Positions 1 through 5,353 of a DNA stretch of 6,431 bases are shown one piece after another (within the stretch, counting starts at the first letter, position 1; every line of letters starts with the position of its first letter). The DNA is taken from contig URYU01000101.1 in the NCBI GenBank assembly GCA_900552155.1, positions 1 to 6,431 on the forward strand, written 5' to 3'. Source of the DNA: an uncultured Collinsella sp. Its GTDB lineage: Bacteria; Actinomycetota; Coriobacteriia; Coriobacteriales; Coriobacteriaceae. The translations under genes were made by a program, and so were the position numbers. The notes under the pieces are model-generated. The model had not been told where the DNA came from. It was given only the letters and a program-made list of their open reading frames with translations, and made no database searches.

Positions 1-1896
1 ACCGGCGATCATGTCCTCGGGCGAGATGACGTTGCCCTTCGACTTGCTCATAACGTCGCCGTGCTCGTCAAGCACCATGCCCTGGCACAGCAGGTTGGTA
101 AAGGGCTCGTCCACGCTGAGCAGACCCAGGTCGCGCAGCGCCTTGGTAAAGAAGCGGCTGTAGAGCAGGTGCAAAATGGCGTGCTCGATGCCGCCGATGT
201 AGTTATCGACGGGCATCCAACGGTCTGCCGCCTCGCGGGAGAAGGGCAGCTCGGTGTTGTGCGGGTCGGTATAGCGCAGGTAATACCAGCTGGAGCAGGT
301 GAAAGTGTCCATGGTATCGGTCTCGCGCTTGGCCGGGCGGCCGCAGACCGGGCAGGTGGTCTCGTAGAAGTCCTTGCACTCGGCGAGGGTCTCGCCGGCG
401 CCCAGGTCCAGGTTCTCGGGCAGCGTCACCGGCAGCTGGTCCTCGGGCACGGGCACAATGCCGCAGTGCTCGCAATGGATGGCCGGGATGGGGTTGCCCC
501 AATAGCGCTGACGGCTGATGAGCCAGTCGCGCAGGCGGAACTCGACCTTGCGACGACCGCAGCCCATGGCCTCGAGGTCGGCCACGATGGCAGCCTCGCC
601 CTCGGAGTGCTTACCGCCGCGCATGCCGGTGTACTTGCCGGACTGGACGAGCGTGCCCTCGGCAGCGTGGGCGCAATCCCAGTCGACGGTCTCGGCATGG
701 AAGGTATCGATGGTCTCGCCACTGGCCTCGACGGCAGCGCGGTCGTCATCGTCCAGGATGATCGGGACGATCGGGAGGTCGTACTTGCGGGCAAACTCAA
801 AGTCGCGCTGGTCGCCGCAGGGAACGGCCATGACGGCGCCGGTGCCGTAATCGGCAACGACATAGTCGGCAACCCACACGGGAACCTTCTCGCCGTTGAC
901 GGGGTTAACCACGTAGCGCCCCGTAAAGGCACCGTGCTTCTCGAGGGTGCCCTGGGCACGCTCGACGGCAGAGATATGCTTGGAGTCCTCGACGATCTTG
1001 GTCACGGCCTCCTCGTACTCCGTGCCCTCGACGAGCTCGTGCAGACGAGCGTACTCGGGAGCCAGGACAAAGAAGGAGACGCCAAAGAGCGTGTCGGCAC
1101 GCGTGGTGAAGACGGTGATCTTGCCCTCGTCGCCCTCGATGGGATCGCCGTTGGCATCACACAGGGTAAAGTCGACCTCGGCGCCCTCGGAGCGGCCGAT
1201 CCAGTTCGCCTGCATCTGCTTGACGCGCTCGGGCCAGCCGTCCAGCTGATCAAGGTCGTCAAGCAGCTCCTGCGCGTAATCGGTGATCTTGAAGTACCAC
1301 TGCGTCAGGTCGCGCTTCTCAACCGCGCTGTGGCAACGCCAGCATTCACCTTCAGTGACCTGCTCGTTTGCAAGCACCGTCTGGCACTTCGGGCACCAGT
1401 TCACCGGAGAATTGCGGCGCTCCACCAGACCGCGCTTCCAGAACTGCAGGAAAATCCACTGGCCCCAGCGGTAATATTCGGGGTCGCACGCCACAACGGT
1501 GCGGTCCCAGTCATAGGACAGGCCCATGCGCTTGAAGCTGGCCTTCTGCGTTTCGATGTTCGCGTACGTCCACTTCGCAGGGTGGCTGTGGTGCTTGATG
1601 GCGGCGTTCTCGGCGGGCAGGCCAAAGGCGTCAAAGCCAATGGGATGCAGCACGTCAAAGCCGCGCATACGGGCCTGACGGGCCATGGCATCGCCGATGG
1701 TATAGTTGCGCGCGTGGCCCATGTGCAGGTCGCCCGAAGGATACGGAAACATCTCGAGCACGTACTTCTTGGGCTTGCTGGCGTCGGTGTCGACGGCAAA
1801 GAGGTTGGAGTCCTCCCAGGCCTTCATCCACTTGGACTCAATGGCCTGCGCGTCGTAGGCAGGGATCTCGTCCTTATGATCTGTGCAATCGCACAT
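1..1896 (-). CDS. leuS: Leucine--tRNA ligase (LeuRS), C-terminus cut by window edge
   Basis: Class I cytoplasmic synthetase that charges tRNA-Leu with leucine and edits mischarged products. The visible 632 residues run from the N-terminus to just past the KMSKS loop; bacterial LeuRS is usually about 800-870 residues, so the anticodon-binding and C-terminal domains lie beyond position 1. Seen: the HIGH signature as HMGH at residues 58-61, then GLPAENAAI (92-100); zinc-type cysteine pairs C168/C171 and C185/C188; the CP1 editing domain with TTRADT (264-269) and GTGAVMAVP (351-359), keeping the editing aspartate D362; a second cysteine group (C475/C478, C515/C518); the LeuRS-typical [10 protein letters not shown] (530-539); and the KMSKS loop as VMSKS (615-619). 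The ATG at 1894-1896 is preceded 5 nt upstream by AGGAG (1902-1906), which fixes the start. It lies downstream of guaB but behind a terminator, so it probably has its own promoter. Identity is certain. Confidence 0.97.
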   Translation of the reverse strand, partial: MCDCTDHKDEIPAYDAQAIESKWMKAWEDSNLFAVDTDASKPKKYVLEMFPYPSGDLHMGHARNYTIGDAMARQARMRGFDVLHPIGFDAFGLPAENAAIKHHSHPAKWTYANIETQKASFKRMGLSYDWDRTVVACDPEYYRWGQWIFLQFWKRGLVERRNSPVNWCPKCQTVLANEQVTEGECWRCHSAVEKRDLTQWYFKITDYAQELLDDLDQLDGWPERVKQMQANWIGRSEGAEVDFTLCDANGDPIEGDEGKITVFTTRADTLFGVSFFVLAPEYARLHELVEGTEYEEAVTKIVEDSKHISAVERAQGTLEKHGAFTGRYVVNPVNGEKVPVWVADYVVADYGTGAVMAVPCGDQRDFEFARKYDLPIVPIILDDDDRAAVEASGETIDTFHAETVDWDCAHAAEGTLVQSGKYTGMRGGKHSEGEAAIVADLEAMGCGRRKVEFRLRDWLISRQRYWGNPIPAIHCEHCGIVPVPEDQLPVTLPENLDLGAGETLAECKDFYETTCPVCGRPAKRETDTMDTFTCSSWYYLRYTDPHNTELPFSREAADRWMPVDNYIGGIEHAILHLLYSRFFTKALRDLGLLSVDEPFTNLLCQGMVLDEHGDVMSKSKGNVISPEDMIAG

Positions 1897-1898
1897 AT

Positions 1899-1919
1899 CA
1901 GCTCCTTTAATCTTAGCTG
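1899..1919 (-). promoter_or_regulatory. leuS ribosome binding site inside a small inverted repeat
   Basis: Read on the minus strand, arms CAGCT (1915-1919) and AGCTG (1899-1903) can form a 5-bp stem around an 11-nt loop. The AAAGGAG Shine-Dalgarno lies partly in the loop and partly in the 3' arm, directly before the leuS ATG. Such a stem could moderate translation start, but 5 bp is weak and may be chance. The ribosome binding site itself is secure; the regulatory stem is inference. Confidence 0.4.
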
Positions 1920-1962
1920 GGGTCGGTCGGCTTGGCTTTATTCGCTACTGCGGACAGTCCTG

Positions 1963-1999
1963 CGCAAGACGAAGAGCACATTAAGTGCTCTTCTTTGCG
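1963..1999 (-). promoter_or_regulatory. Long hairpin in the leuS leader
   Basis: The 9-bp arms at 1971-1979 and 1985-1993 are perfect reverse complements around a 5-nt loop (1980-1984). A further 5-bp stem (1963-1967 with 1995-1999) extends it past a small asymmetric internal loop (3 nt against 1 nt). In the minus-strand transcript it starts about 100 nt upstream of the leuS start codon. No U-tract follows, so it does not look like a terminator. The right arm is part of a direct-repeat copy, so the upstream copy could compete for the same partner. I see no T-box consensus. Confidence 0.5.
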
Positions 2000-2009
2000 T
2001 GCGGAACTT
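1985..2009. repeat. Direct repeat copy 1 in leuS leader (25 bp)
   Basis: Matches 2043-2067 at 23 of 25 positions; the mismatches are at 1987/2045 and 2004/2062. The repeat period is 58 bp. The shared core is CTCTTCTTTGCGTGCG on the plus strand. This copy supplies one arm of the leader hairpin. Two near-identical copies in a short non-coding leader suggest either a regulator's tandem operators or a duplicated RNA element; nothing in the sequence decides between them. Confidence 0.75.
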
Positions 2010-2020
2010 GTACTTTCCTT

Positions 2021-2040
2021 CTAAATATTATTAGCACATA
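2021..2040 (-). promoter_or_regulatory. AT-rich patch, possible leuS promoter -10 region
   Basis: This is the most AT-rich stretch between guaB and leuS, and on the minus strand it contains TAATAT (2025-2030) and TATTTA (2022-2027). No convincing -35 box lies 16-18 bp upstream, so the call rests only on composition and position between the two direct-repeat copies. A promoter here would leave only repeat copy 1 in the transcript, with copy 2 in the -35 region. Confidence 0.2.
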
Positions 2041-2042
2041 CT

Positions 2043-2067
2043 GTCCTCTTCTTTGCGTGCGTAACTT
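2043..2067. repeat. Direct repeat copy 2 in leuS leader (25 bp)
   Basis: Partner of the copy at 1985-2009 (23 of 25 identical). This copy lacks an adjacent inverted arm. On the minus strand it continues into GGACAG (2041-2046), which is complementary to CTGTCC (1952-1957), just beyond the leader hairpin. If transcribed, it could therefore form an alternative pairing. It may instead be an operator. Confidence 0.75.
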
Positions 2068-2130
2068 TTTGCTAAAAACTCCATGCCCACCGACCCTAAG
2101 GTTAACTTGACTGATGATAGCAAATACGAC

Positions 2131-2165
2131 AAGCGAGATGCCTGCGACTTGCAGGCATCTCGCTT
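2131..2165 (-). terminator. Intrinsic terminator downstream of guaB
   Basis: A perfect 15-bp inverted repeat (2131-2145 with 2151-2165) encloses a 5-nt loop. It begins 49 nt past the guaB stop codon. In the minus direction the tail after the stem is only moderately U-rich (ends in CTT, then GTCGTATTTGC). On the plus strand the tail TTTATCTT is richer in T, but no plus-strand gene ends here. Stem length and place between two same-strand genes favour a guaB terminator that insulates leuS. An RNA-stabilising 3' hairpin is the alternative. Confidence 0.7.
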
Positions 2166-2179
2166 TATCTTAATAACGT

Positions 2180-2194
2180 GGTTGGAACTCAACC
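2180..2194 (-). other. Small inverted repeat after guaB stop
   Basis: Arms GGTTG and CAACC flank a 5-nt loop between the guaB stop codon and the main terminator. Five base pairs with no U-tract on the minus strand are too weak to call a terminator; it may form a minor 3'-UTR hairpin. Confidence 0.25.
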
Positions 2195-2213
2195 TTTATG
2201 TGCGGCTCTTATC

Positions 2214-3725
2214 CTATCGATAAGACACAGACTGCTGCGAATCTTTGACGACTACGTCGTGGGCACCGCCTTCGACGATCGAGGTCGAGCTCACCAGGGT
2301 CAGGCGTGCCTTTTTCTGGAGCTCGGGGATCGAGAGGGCGCCGCAGTTGCACATCGTGGACTTGATCTTGTAGAGCGTGCCGCCCACGCCGTCCTTAAGG
2401 GAGCCGGCGTAGGGAACGTAGGAGTCGACGCCCTCGACAAAGCTGAGCTTCGCGGCGCCACCCAGGTCGTAGCGCTGCCAGTTGCGGGCACGCGCAGAAC
2501 CCTCGCCCCAGTACTCCTTCATGTACTGACCGTTGACGTTGACGCGCTCGGTCGGGCTCTCGTCAAAGCGGGCAAAGTAGCGGCCCAGCATCATAAAGTC
2601 GGCACCCATGGCAAGGGCGAGCGTCATGTGGTAGTCGTAGACGATACCGCCGTCGGAGCACACGGGCACGTAGACGCCGGTCTCCTCGTAGTACTCGTCG
2701 CGAGCGCGGCAGACGTCGATCAGCGCGGTGGCCTGGCCGCGACCGATGCCCTTGGTCTCGCGGGTGATGCAGATGGAACCGCCGCCGATACCCACCTTGA
2801 TAAAGTCGGCACCGCAGTCGGCCAGGAAGCGGAAGCCCTCGGCGTCAACGACGTTGCCGGCACCAACCTTAACATCCTCGCCGTAGTTGGCGCGGATCCA
2901 CTCGATGGTGCGCTTCTGCCACTCGCTGAAGCCCTCGGAAGAGTCGATGCACAGGACATCGGCGCCGGCCTCGATGAGCAGCGGCACGCGCTCGGCATAG
3001 TCGCGGGTGTTGATGCCGGCGCCGACCATGTAGCGCTTGTCGCCGTCGAGCAGCTCGTTGGGGTTGGTCTTGTGGCTGTCGTAGTCCTTGCGGAAGACAA
3101 TGCCCATAAGGTGATCGTTGTCGTCGACGATGGGCAGGGCGTTGAGCTTGTTGTCCCAGATGACGTCGTTGGCAACCTTGAGGCTGATGTTCTTGTCGCC
3201 CACGATGAGCTGCTCACGCGGAGTCATGAACTCGGAGACCTTCTTTTGGTGGTCATCGCGGCTGGGGCGATAATCACGGCTGGTAACGATACCCAGGAGT
3301 TTGCCCTTGGGAGTGCCGTCGTCGGTGACCGGCATGGTGGAGTGACCGGTCTTCTCCTTGAGCTCGATGACCTGCTCCATGGTCATATCGGGGGTCAGCG
3401 TGGAATCGGACTGAACGAAGCCGGCCTTGTGATCCTTGACGGCCTTGACCATGGCGGCCTCGGACTCGGGGGTCTGGGAACCGTAAATGAAGGACAGGCC
3501 GCCCTCGGTAGCGAGCGCGACACCCATGTCGACGCCCGAGACGGACTGCATGATGGCGGAAACCATGGGGATGTTCAGGGTGATTGCCGGCTTCTCGCCG
3601 CGCTTAAAGCGGGTTAGCGGCGTCTTAAGAGAGACGTTGTTGGGGATGCACTGCGAGGACGAATAACCAGGGACCAGCAGATACTCCGAAAACGTGTGGG
3701 ACTCACCGGGAAAGAACGTAGCCAT
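2214..3725 (-). CDS. guaB: IMP dehydrogenase (Tritrichomonas-like divergent clade)
   Basis: Oxidises IMP to XMP with NAD+, the committed step of guanine nucleotide synthesis in the cytoplasm. The 503-residue protein has a TIM-barrel catalytic domain interrupted by two CBS domains (about 109-153 and 167-215). Catalytic features are all present: NAD-contact Asp261, loop GIGGGSICI with nucleophile Cys319 (codon 2769-2771), the SDGGI phosphate-binding stretch (357-361), and a flap with Arg418-Tyr419. Near the C-terminus are the motifs STMCNCGAL and EGGAHD. From memory, length, residue numbers and many motifs ([23 protein letters not shown]) coincide with the IMPDH of the protozoan Tritrichomonas foetus, also 503 residues with Cys319 and Arg418-Tyr419. 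That clade is distinct from usual bacterial GuaB. ATG at 3723-3725 follows AAGGAG with 5-nt spacing. It is divergent from the ModE-like gene, stands alone, and is closed by the hairpin at 2131-2165. Confidence 0.96.
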   Translation of the reverse strand: MATFFPGESHTFSEYLLVPGYSSSQCIPNNVSLKTPLTRFKRGEKPAITLNIPMVSAIMQSVSGVDMGVALATEGGLSFIYGSQTPESEAAMVKAVKDHKAGFVQSDSTLTPDMTMEQVIELKEKTGHSTMPVTDDGTPKGKLLGIVTSRDYRPSRDDHQKKVSEFMTPREQLIVGDKNISLKVANDVIWDNKLNALPIVDDNDHLMGIVFRKDYDSHKTNPNELLDGDKRYMVGAGINTRDYAERVPLLIEAGADVLCIDSSEGFSEWQKRTIEWIRANYGEDVKVGAGNVVDAEGFRFLADCGADFIKVGIGGGSICITRETKGIGRGQATALIDVCRARDEYYEETGVYVPVCSDGGIVYDYHMTLALAMGADFMMLGRYFARFDESPTERVNVNGQYMKEYWGEGSARARNWQRYDLGGAAKLSFVEGVDSYVPYAGSLKDGVGGTLYKIKSTMCNCGALSIPELQKKARLTLVSSTSIVEGGAHDVVVKDSQQSVSYR

Positions 3726-3743
3726 GTTTCTCCTTTTTCCATG

Positions 3744-3753
3744 CGACCGGTCG
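3744..3753. repeat. 10-bp perfect palindrome in guaB 5' leader
   Basis: CGACCGGTCG is self-complementary and sits about 20 bp upstream of the guaB start codon, just before its ribosome binding site. It could be a short operator half-turn or a chance GC-rich palindrome; I recognise no regulator for it. Confidence 0.3.
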
Positions 3754-3776
3754 GCTGCAGGCCTCGTAGGACCCAG

Positions 3777-3795
3777 CCCAACCTTGGGCGCCCAA
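3777..3795. promoter_or_regulatory. Alternating CCCAA/TTGGG half-sites, possible guaB operator
   Basis: CCCAA (3777-3781), TTGGG (3784-3788) and CCCAA (3791-3795) recur at exact 7-bp steps. This creates two overlapping inverted repeats that share the middle arm, one of them the perfect 12-bp palindrome TTGGGCGCCCAA (3784-3795). If the proposed guaB start point near 3798 is right, the element covers roughly +4 to +22, a usual place for a repressor site. As RNA the arms could also form two mutually exclusive small hairpins. Function is inferred from position and symmetry alone. Confidence 0.35.
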
Positions 3796-3804
3796 TACTG
3801 GGGA

Positions 3805-3833
3805 AGTATCTTAACGCACTTTGACTGCTACAA
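3805..3833 (-). promoter_or_regulatory. Possible guaB promoter
   Basis: On the minus strand, TTGTAG (3828-3833) and GATACT (3805-3810) are separated by exactly 17 bp, with an expected start near 3798. The -35 matches consensus at only three positions and the -10 at four, so this is a weak prediction. It would overlap the rightward promoter, so the two could interfere with each other. Confidence 0.25.
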
Positions 3834-3834
3834 T
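3826..3834 (+). promoter_or_regulatory. Extended -10 promoter for the ModE-like gene
   Basis: TGCTACAAT gives TG, one base, then TACAAT, a close match to the extended -10 consensus, which can work without a good -35 box. TTGACT just upstream (3821-3826) is too close to serve as its -35. Transcription would start near 3841, leaving a leader of about 70 nt before the GTG at 3910. Confidence 0.4.
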
Positions 3835-3909
3835 GCATGATTTAAGAAGAGCACACGAGGGTTTGACGCAGGCTTTGCGTTTGCCCAGCAAACACTTTAG
3901 CGGAGAGAC

Positions 3910-4263
3910 GTGGAGCGTATGGAGTACAAGACGACGGCGCGACTGGTCATTCAGTCGTGCGACAAGGATCTGCCGGGCGTGTTCGGCCACGGCTGTGTCT
4001 TGCTGCTGCAAGGTATCGCCCGCGAACACTCAATCAACCGCGCCGCCAAGAGCATGGGCATGGCCTATTCCAAGGCATGGCGCATTGTAAACGAGGCCGA
4101 AGGGCAGCTGGGGTGCAAGCTCATCGAGCGCGACGGCGCCCGCGGATCCACCCTCACCCCCGCCGGCGAGCGAGCCATAGCGGCCTACGAGGAGCTGCAG
4201 GCCGACATCAACAACGTCATTGCCACCAAAGCCGACGCCCTCATCGCCAGCATCAAAGAGTAG
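3910..4263 (+). CDS. ModE-like winged-helix transcriptional regulator (DNA-binding domain only)
   Basis: A predicted 117-residue DNA-binding protein. Residues about 25-95 match the N-terminal domain of the molybdate regulator ModE and of LysR-type proteins: a helix-turn-helix around INRAAKSMGMAYSKAWRIV (42-60), then a wing CKLIERDGARGS (69-80) and the typical LTPAGERAI (82-90). ModE itself continues into molybdate-binding MOP/TOBE domains of over 100 residues; these are absent, so direct molybdate sensing is unlikely and the ligand is unknown. The start is ambiguous. GTG at 3910 has GGAG (3902-3905) 4 nt upstream. ATG at 3919 would have GGAG (3912-3915) only 3 nt upstream and would give 114 residues. 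It is divergent from guaB and converges on the PLP-fold gene, overlapping it by 11 bp. No molybdenum-related neighbour is visible, so its target cannot be named. Confidence 0.85.
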   Translation: MERMEYKTTARLVIQSCDKDLPGVFGHGCVLLLQGIAREHSINRAAKSMGMAYSKAWRIVNEAEGQLGCKLIERDGARGSTLTPAGERAIAAYEELQADINNVIATKADALIASIKE

Positions 4264-5257
4264 CTAATTTGCGGAGGGCGTTGTCTAGGGTGGCGGCCAC
4301 GATCAAGGGGTCGTCGGTGCCGGCGAAGAGGCGGACGATGCCCCCCTGCTTGCCGCGTGGGGCCGAAAGGCGCGTCGTTGCGCCGCCGGCCGGCGATGTA
4401 CGGAATTCATCCGGCAGCATGCTGAAGAATTCGCCCGCGGTGCAGTCCATCAGGTCAAATTCAACTGCCGGGCCAAAGCCGTGCTCGAGGATTCCCGTTG
4501 CAACCGCGTGGTCGGGATGCGAGGTCAGCCCGGGATAGCGCACGCCGTGCACCATCTCGTTCGCGGCCAAATACTCGGCCAGTGCACGCGCGCGGTCGAA
4601 GTGTGCCTGCATGCAGGTGTCGAGCGTGTCGAGCCCGTGCTCTAGAACCTCAGCCTCATCGGAGGACAAGTCGAGTGCGGCCAATCCGCACCCCTCGAGC
4701 AGCGCATGCGCGCACTCGGCAGCGGCATCCACACGATGGCGCTTGAGCTGCGAGCGCGCCACCGAAGCAGCAACGAGCTTGCGTGGAGCCTCACCGGCGC
4801 ACACACGGTCAAGCGCTTCGAACGACAGCGCAGCACCCAGCCGCAGCGGATCGCAGCCAAAAGCCGACGCCACGGTGTTGTCAACAACCAGCAGCGCATG
4901 GGCCTCACGCGCCGCCCGACCCAGCGCACGCAGATCGGGCACACGCAGACCAAACCCGCCGATGGAGTTAACGAACCACCACAGGTGCGGACCCTCGGCA
5001 TCATGCGAAGCATCATAACCCTTGGACGCTGCAGCAAACGCATCAGCAGACGGCGAACCCACCAGCGCGACATCACAGCAATCAAAGCCGCGCGTAAACG
5101 CATCGGCAAAGTCGTCCGCAAAGGCCACCAGGCGGTCACCGGGGCGCACAATCCCCAATTGCGACAGCGCCGCCGGTACATGCGAGGCCGCAAGCAACCG
5201 CGCCTCGCGCGCGCCGGCCCTCAAAGACCAAGCATTCTCAAGCTGTTGCACGTCCAC
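4253..5257 (-). CDS. Cys/Met-metabolism PLP-enzyme homologue lacking the PLP lysine
   Basis: The fold is that of the trans-sulfuration family (cystathionine gamma-synthase, methionine gamma-lyase). Residues are numbered from an upstream TTG at 5281, in frame. Seen: LLVVDNTVAS (130-139), whose D134 equals the pyridine-nitrogen aspartate; RYPGLTSHPDH (248-258); and IVRLFAG (315-321) with substrate-carboxylate-type R317. Aligning from D134 to the family's SxTK motif, the Schiff-base lysine is Arg159 (LDR), and its Ser and Thr are Ala156 and Asp158. The PLP-stacking tyrosine is Ala59, and the N-terminal YxR arm is missing. The reading frame is intact and composition matches the neighbours, so it looks like a maintained protein without normal PLP chemistry. 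I chose GTG at 5255-5257 (334 residues), with AAGGGA (5267-5272) 9 nt upstream, because the TTG at 5281 sits in a terminator U-tract. GTG at 5275 is an alternative. The biological role is unknown. Confidence 0.82.
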   Translation of the reverse strand: MDVQQLENAWSLRAGAREARLLAASHVPAALSQLGIVRPGDRLVAFADDFADAFTRGFDCCDVALVGSPSADAFAAASKGYDASHDAEGPHLWWFVNSIGGFGLRVPDLRALGRAAREAHALLVVDNTVASAFGCDPLRLGAALSFEALDRVCAGEAPRKLVAASVARSQLKRHRVDAAAECAHALLEGCGLAALDLSSDEAEVLEHGLDTLDTCMQAHFDRARALAEYLAANEMVHGVRYPGLTSHPDHAVATGILEHGFGPAVEFDLMDCTAGEFFSMLPDEFRTSPAGGATTRLSAPRGKQGGIVRLFAGTDDPLIVAATLDNALRKLATL

Positions 5258-5266
5258 GCAGCACCG

Positions 5267-5272
5267 TCCCTT
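5267..5272 (-). promoter_or_regulatory. Ribosome binding site supporting the GTG start at 5257
   Basis: AAGGGA on the minus strand lies 9 nt before GTG at 5255-5257. It is the only purine-rich candidate between the terminator and the conserved part of the PLP-fold protein, so it decides the start. The upstream TTG (5281) and GTG (5275) have no such site. Confidence 0.45.
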
Positions 5273-5279
5273 CACAAGC

Positions 5280-5315
5280 AAAAACCCACGATGCGGGTGC
5301 TCCCCGCATCGTGGG
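5280..5315 (-). terminator. Strong intrinsic terminator after the GH32 gene
   Basis: A perfect 13-bp GC-rich stem (5285-5297 with 5303-5315) with a 5-nt loop is followed on the minus strand by TTTTT (5280-5284). This is a textbook rho-independent terminator, starting about 38 nt past the GH32 stop. It ends only about 22 nt before the preferred start of the PLP-fold gene, so it separates the two transcripts or acts as an attenuator in the second gene's leader. Confidence 0.9.
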
Positions 5316-5325
5316 CAACGGCTGC

Positions 5326-5331
5326 AGTATA
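5326..5331 (-). promoter_or_regulatory. Possible -10 box upstream of the PLP-fold gene
   Basis: TATACT on the minus strand is close to the -10 consensus and lies between the GH32 stop and the terminator hairpin. No recognisable -35 lies 16-18 bp upstream and there is no TG extension. If active, the RNA would begin near 5319 and run straight into the hairpin. I see no better promoter for the PLP-fold gene. Confidence 0.2.
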
Positions 5332-5353
5332 GCGCCGATATGCGACGAATCGC

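Noticed and set aside
61..2034. 657-codon open frame on the plus strand
   Set aside because: It lies antisense to leuS and arises from GC-biased third positions. The minus-strand frame has all LeuRS motifs, while this one has repetitive Ala/Gly/Leu/Val composition and no recognisable domain.
1897..2130. T-box riboswitch for leuS
   Set aside because: The leader length would fit and GGTGGG occurs near 2092, but there is no AGGGTGGNACC-type T-box with an antiterminator near the start, and I could not identify a Leu specifier loop.
2178..3617. 479-codon open frame on the plus strand
   Set aside because: Antisense shadow of guaB with low-complexity Gly/Ala/Val/Asp content; the minus frame is a complete IMP dehydrogenase.
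3726..3800. Purine riboswitch in the guaB leader
   Set aside because: The leader is too short and lacks the conserved junction bases of purine riboswitches; only short palindromes are seen.
3858..3887. Hairpin in the regulator leader (ACGCA / TGCGT within GGG...CCC)
   Set aside because: The 5-bp core and 3-bp outer arms are separated by mismatched loops and no U-tract follows; too weak to call.
5279..5281. TTG as start of the PLP-fold gene
   Set aside because: It falls in the U-tract of the 5280-5315 terminator and has no ribosome binding site other than the hairpin itself. GTG at 5257 is better supported.
4706..5332. 208-codon plus-strand frame and a 183-codon minus-strand frame within the PLP-fold gene
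   Set aside because: Both are rich in Arg/Ala/Thr or Met/Arg as expected of shifted GC-rich frames, and neither shows a domain. The chosen frame has clear family motifs.
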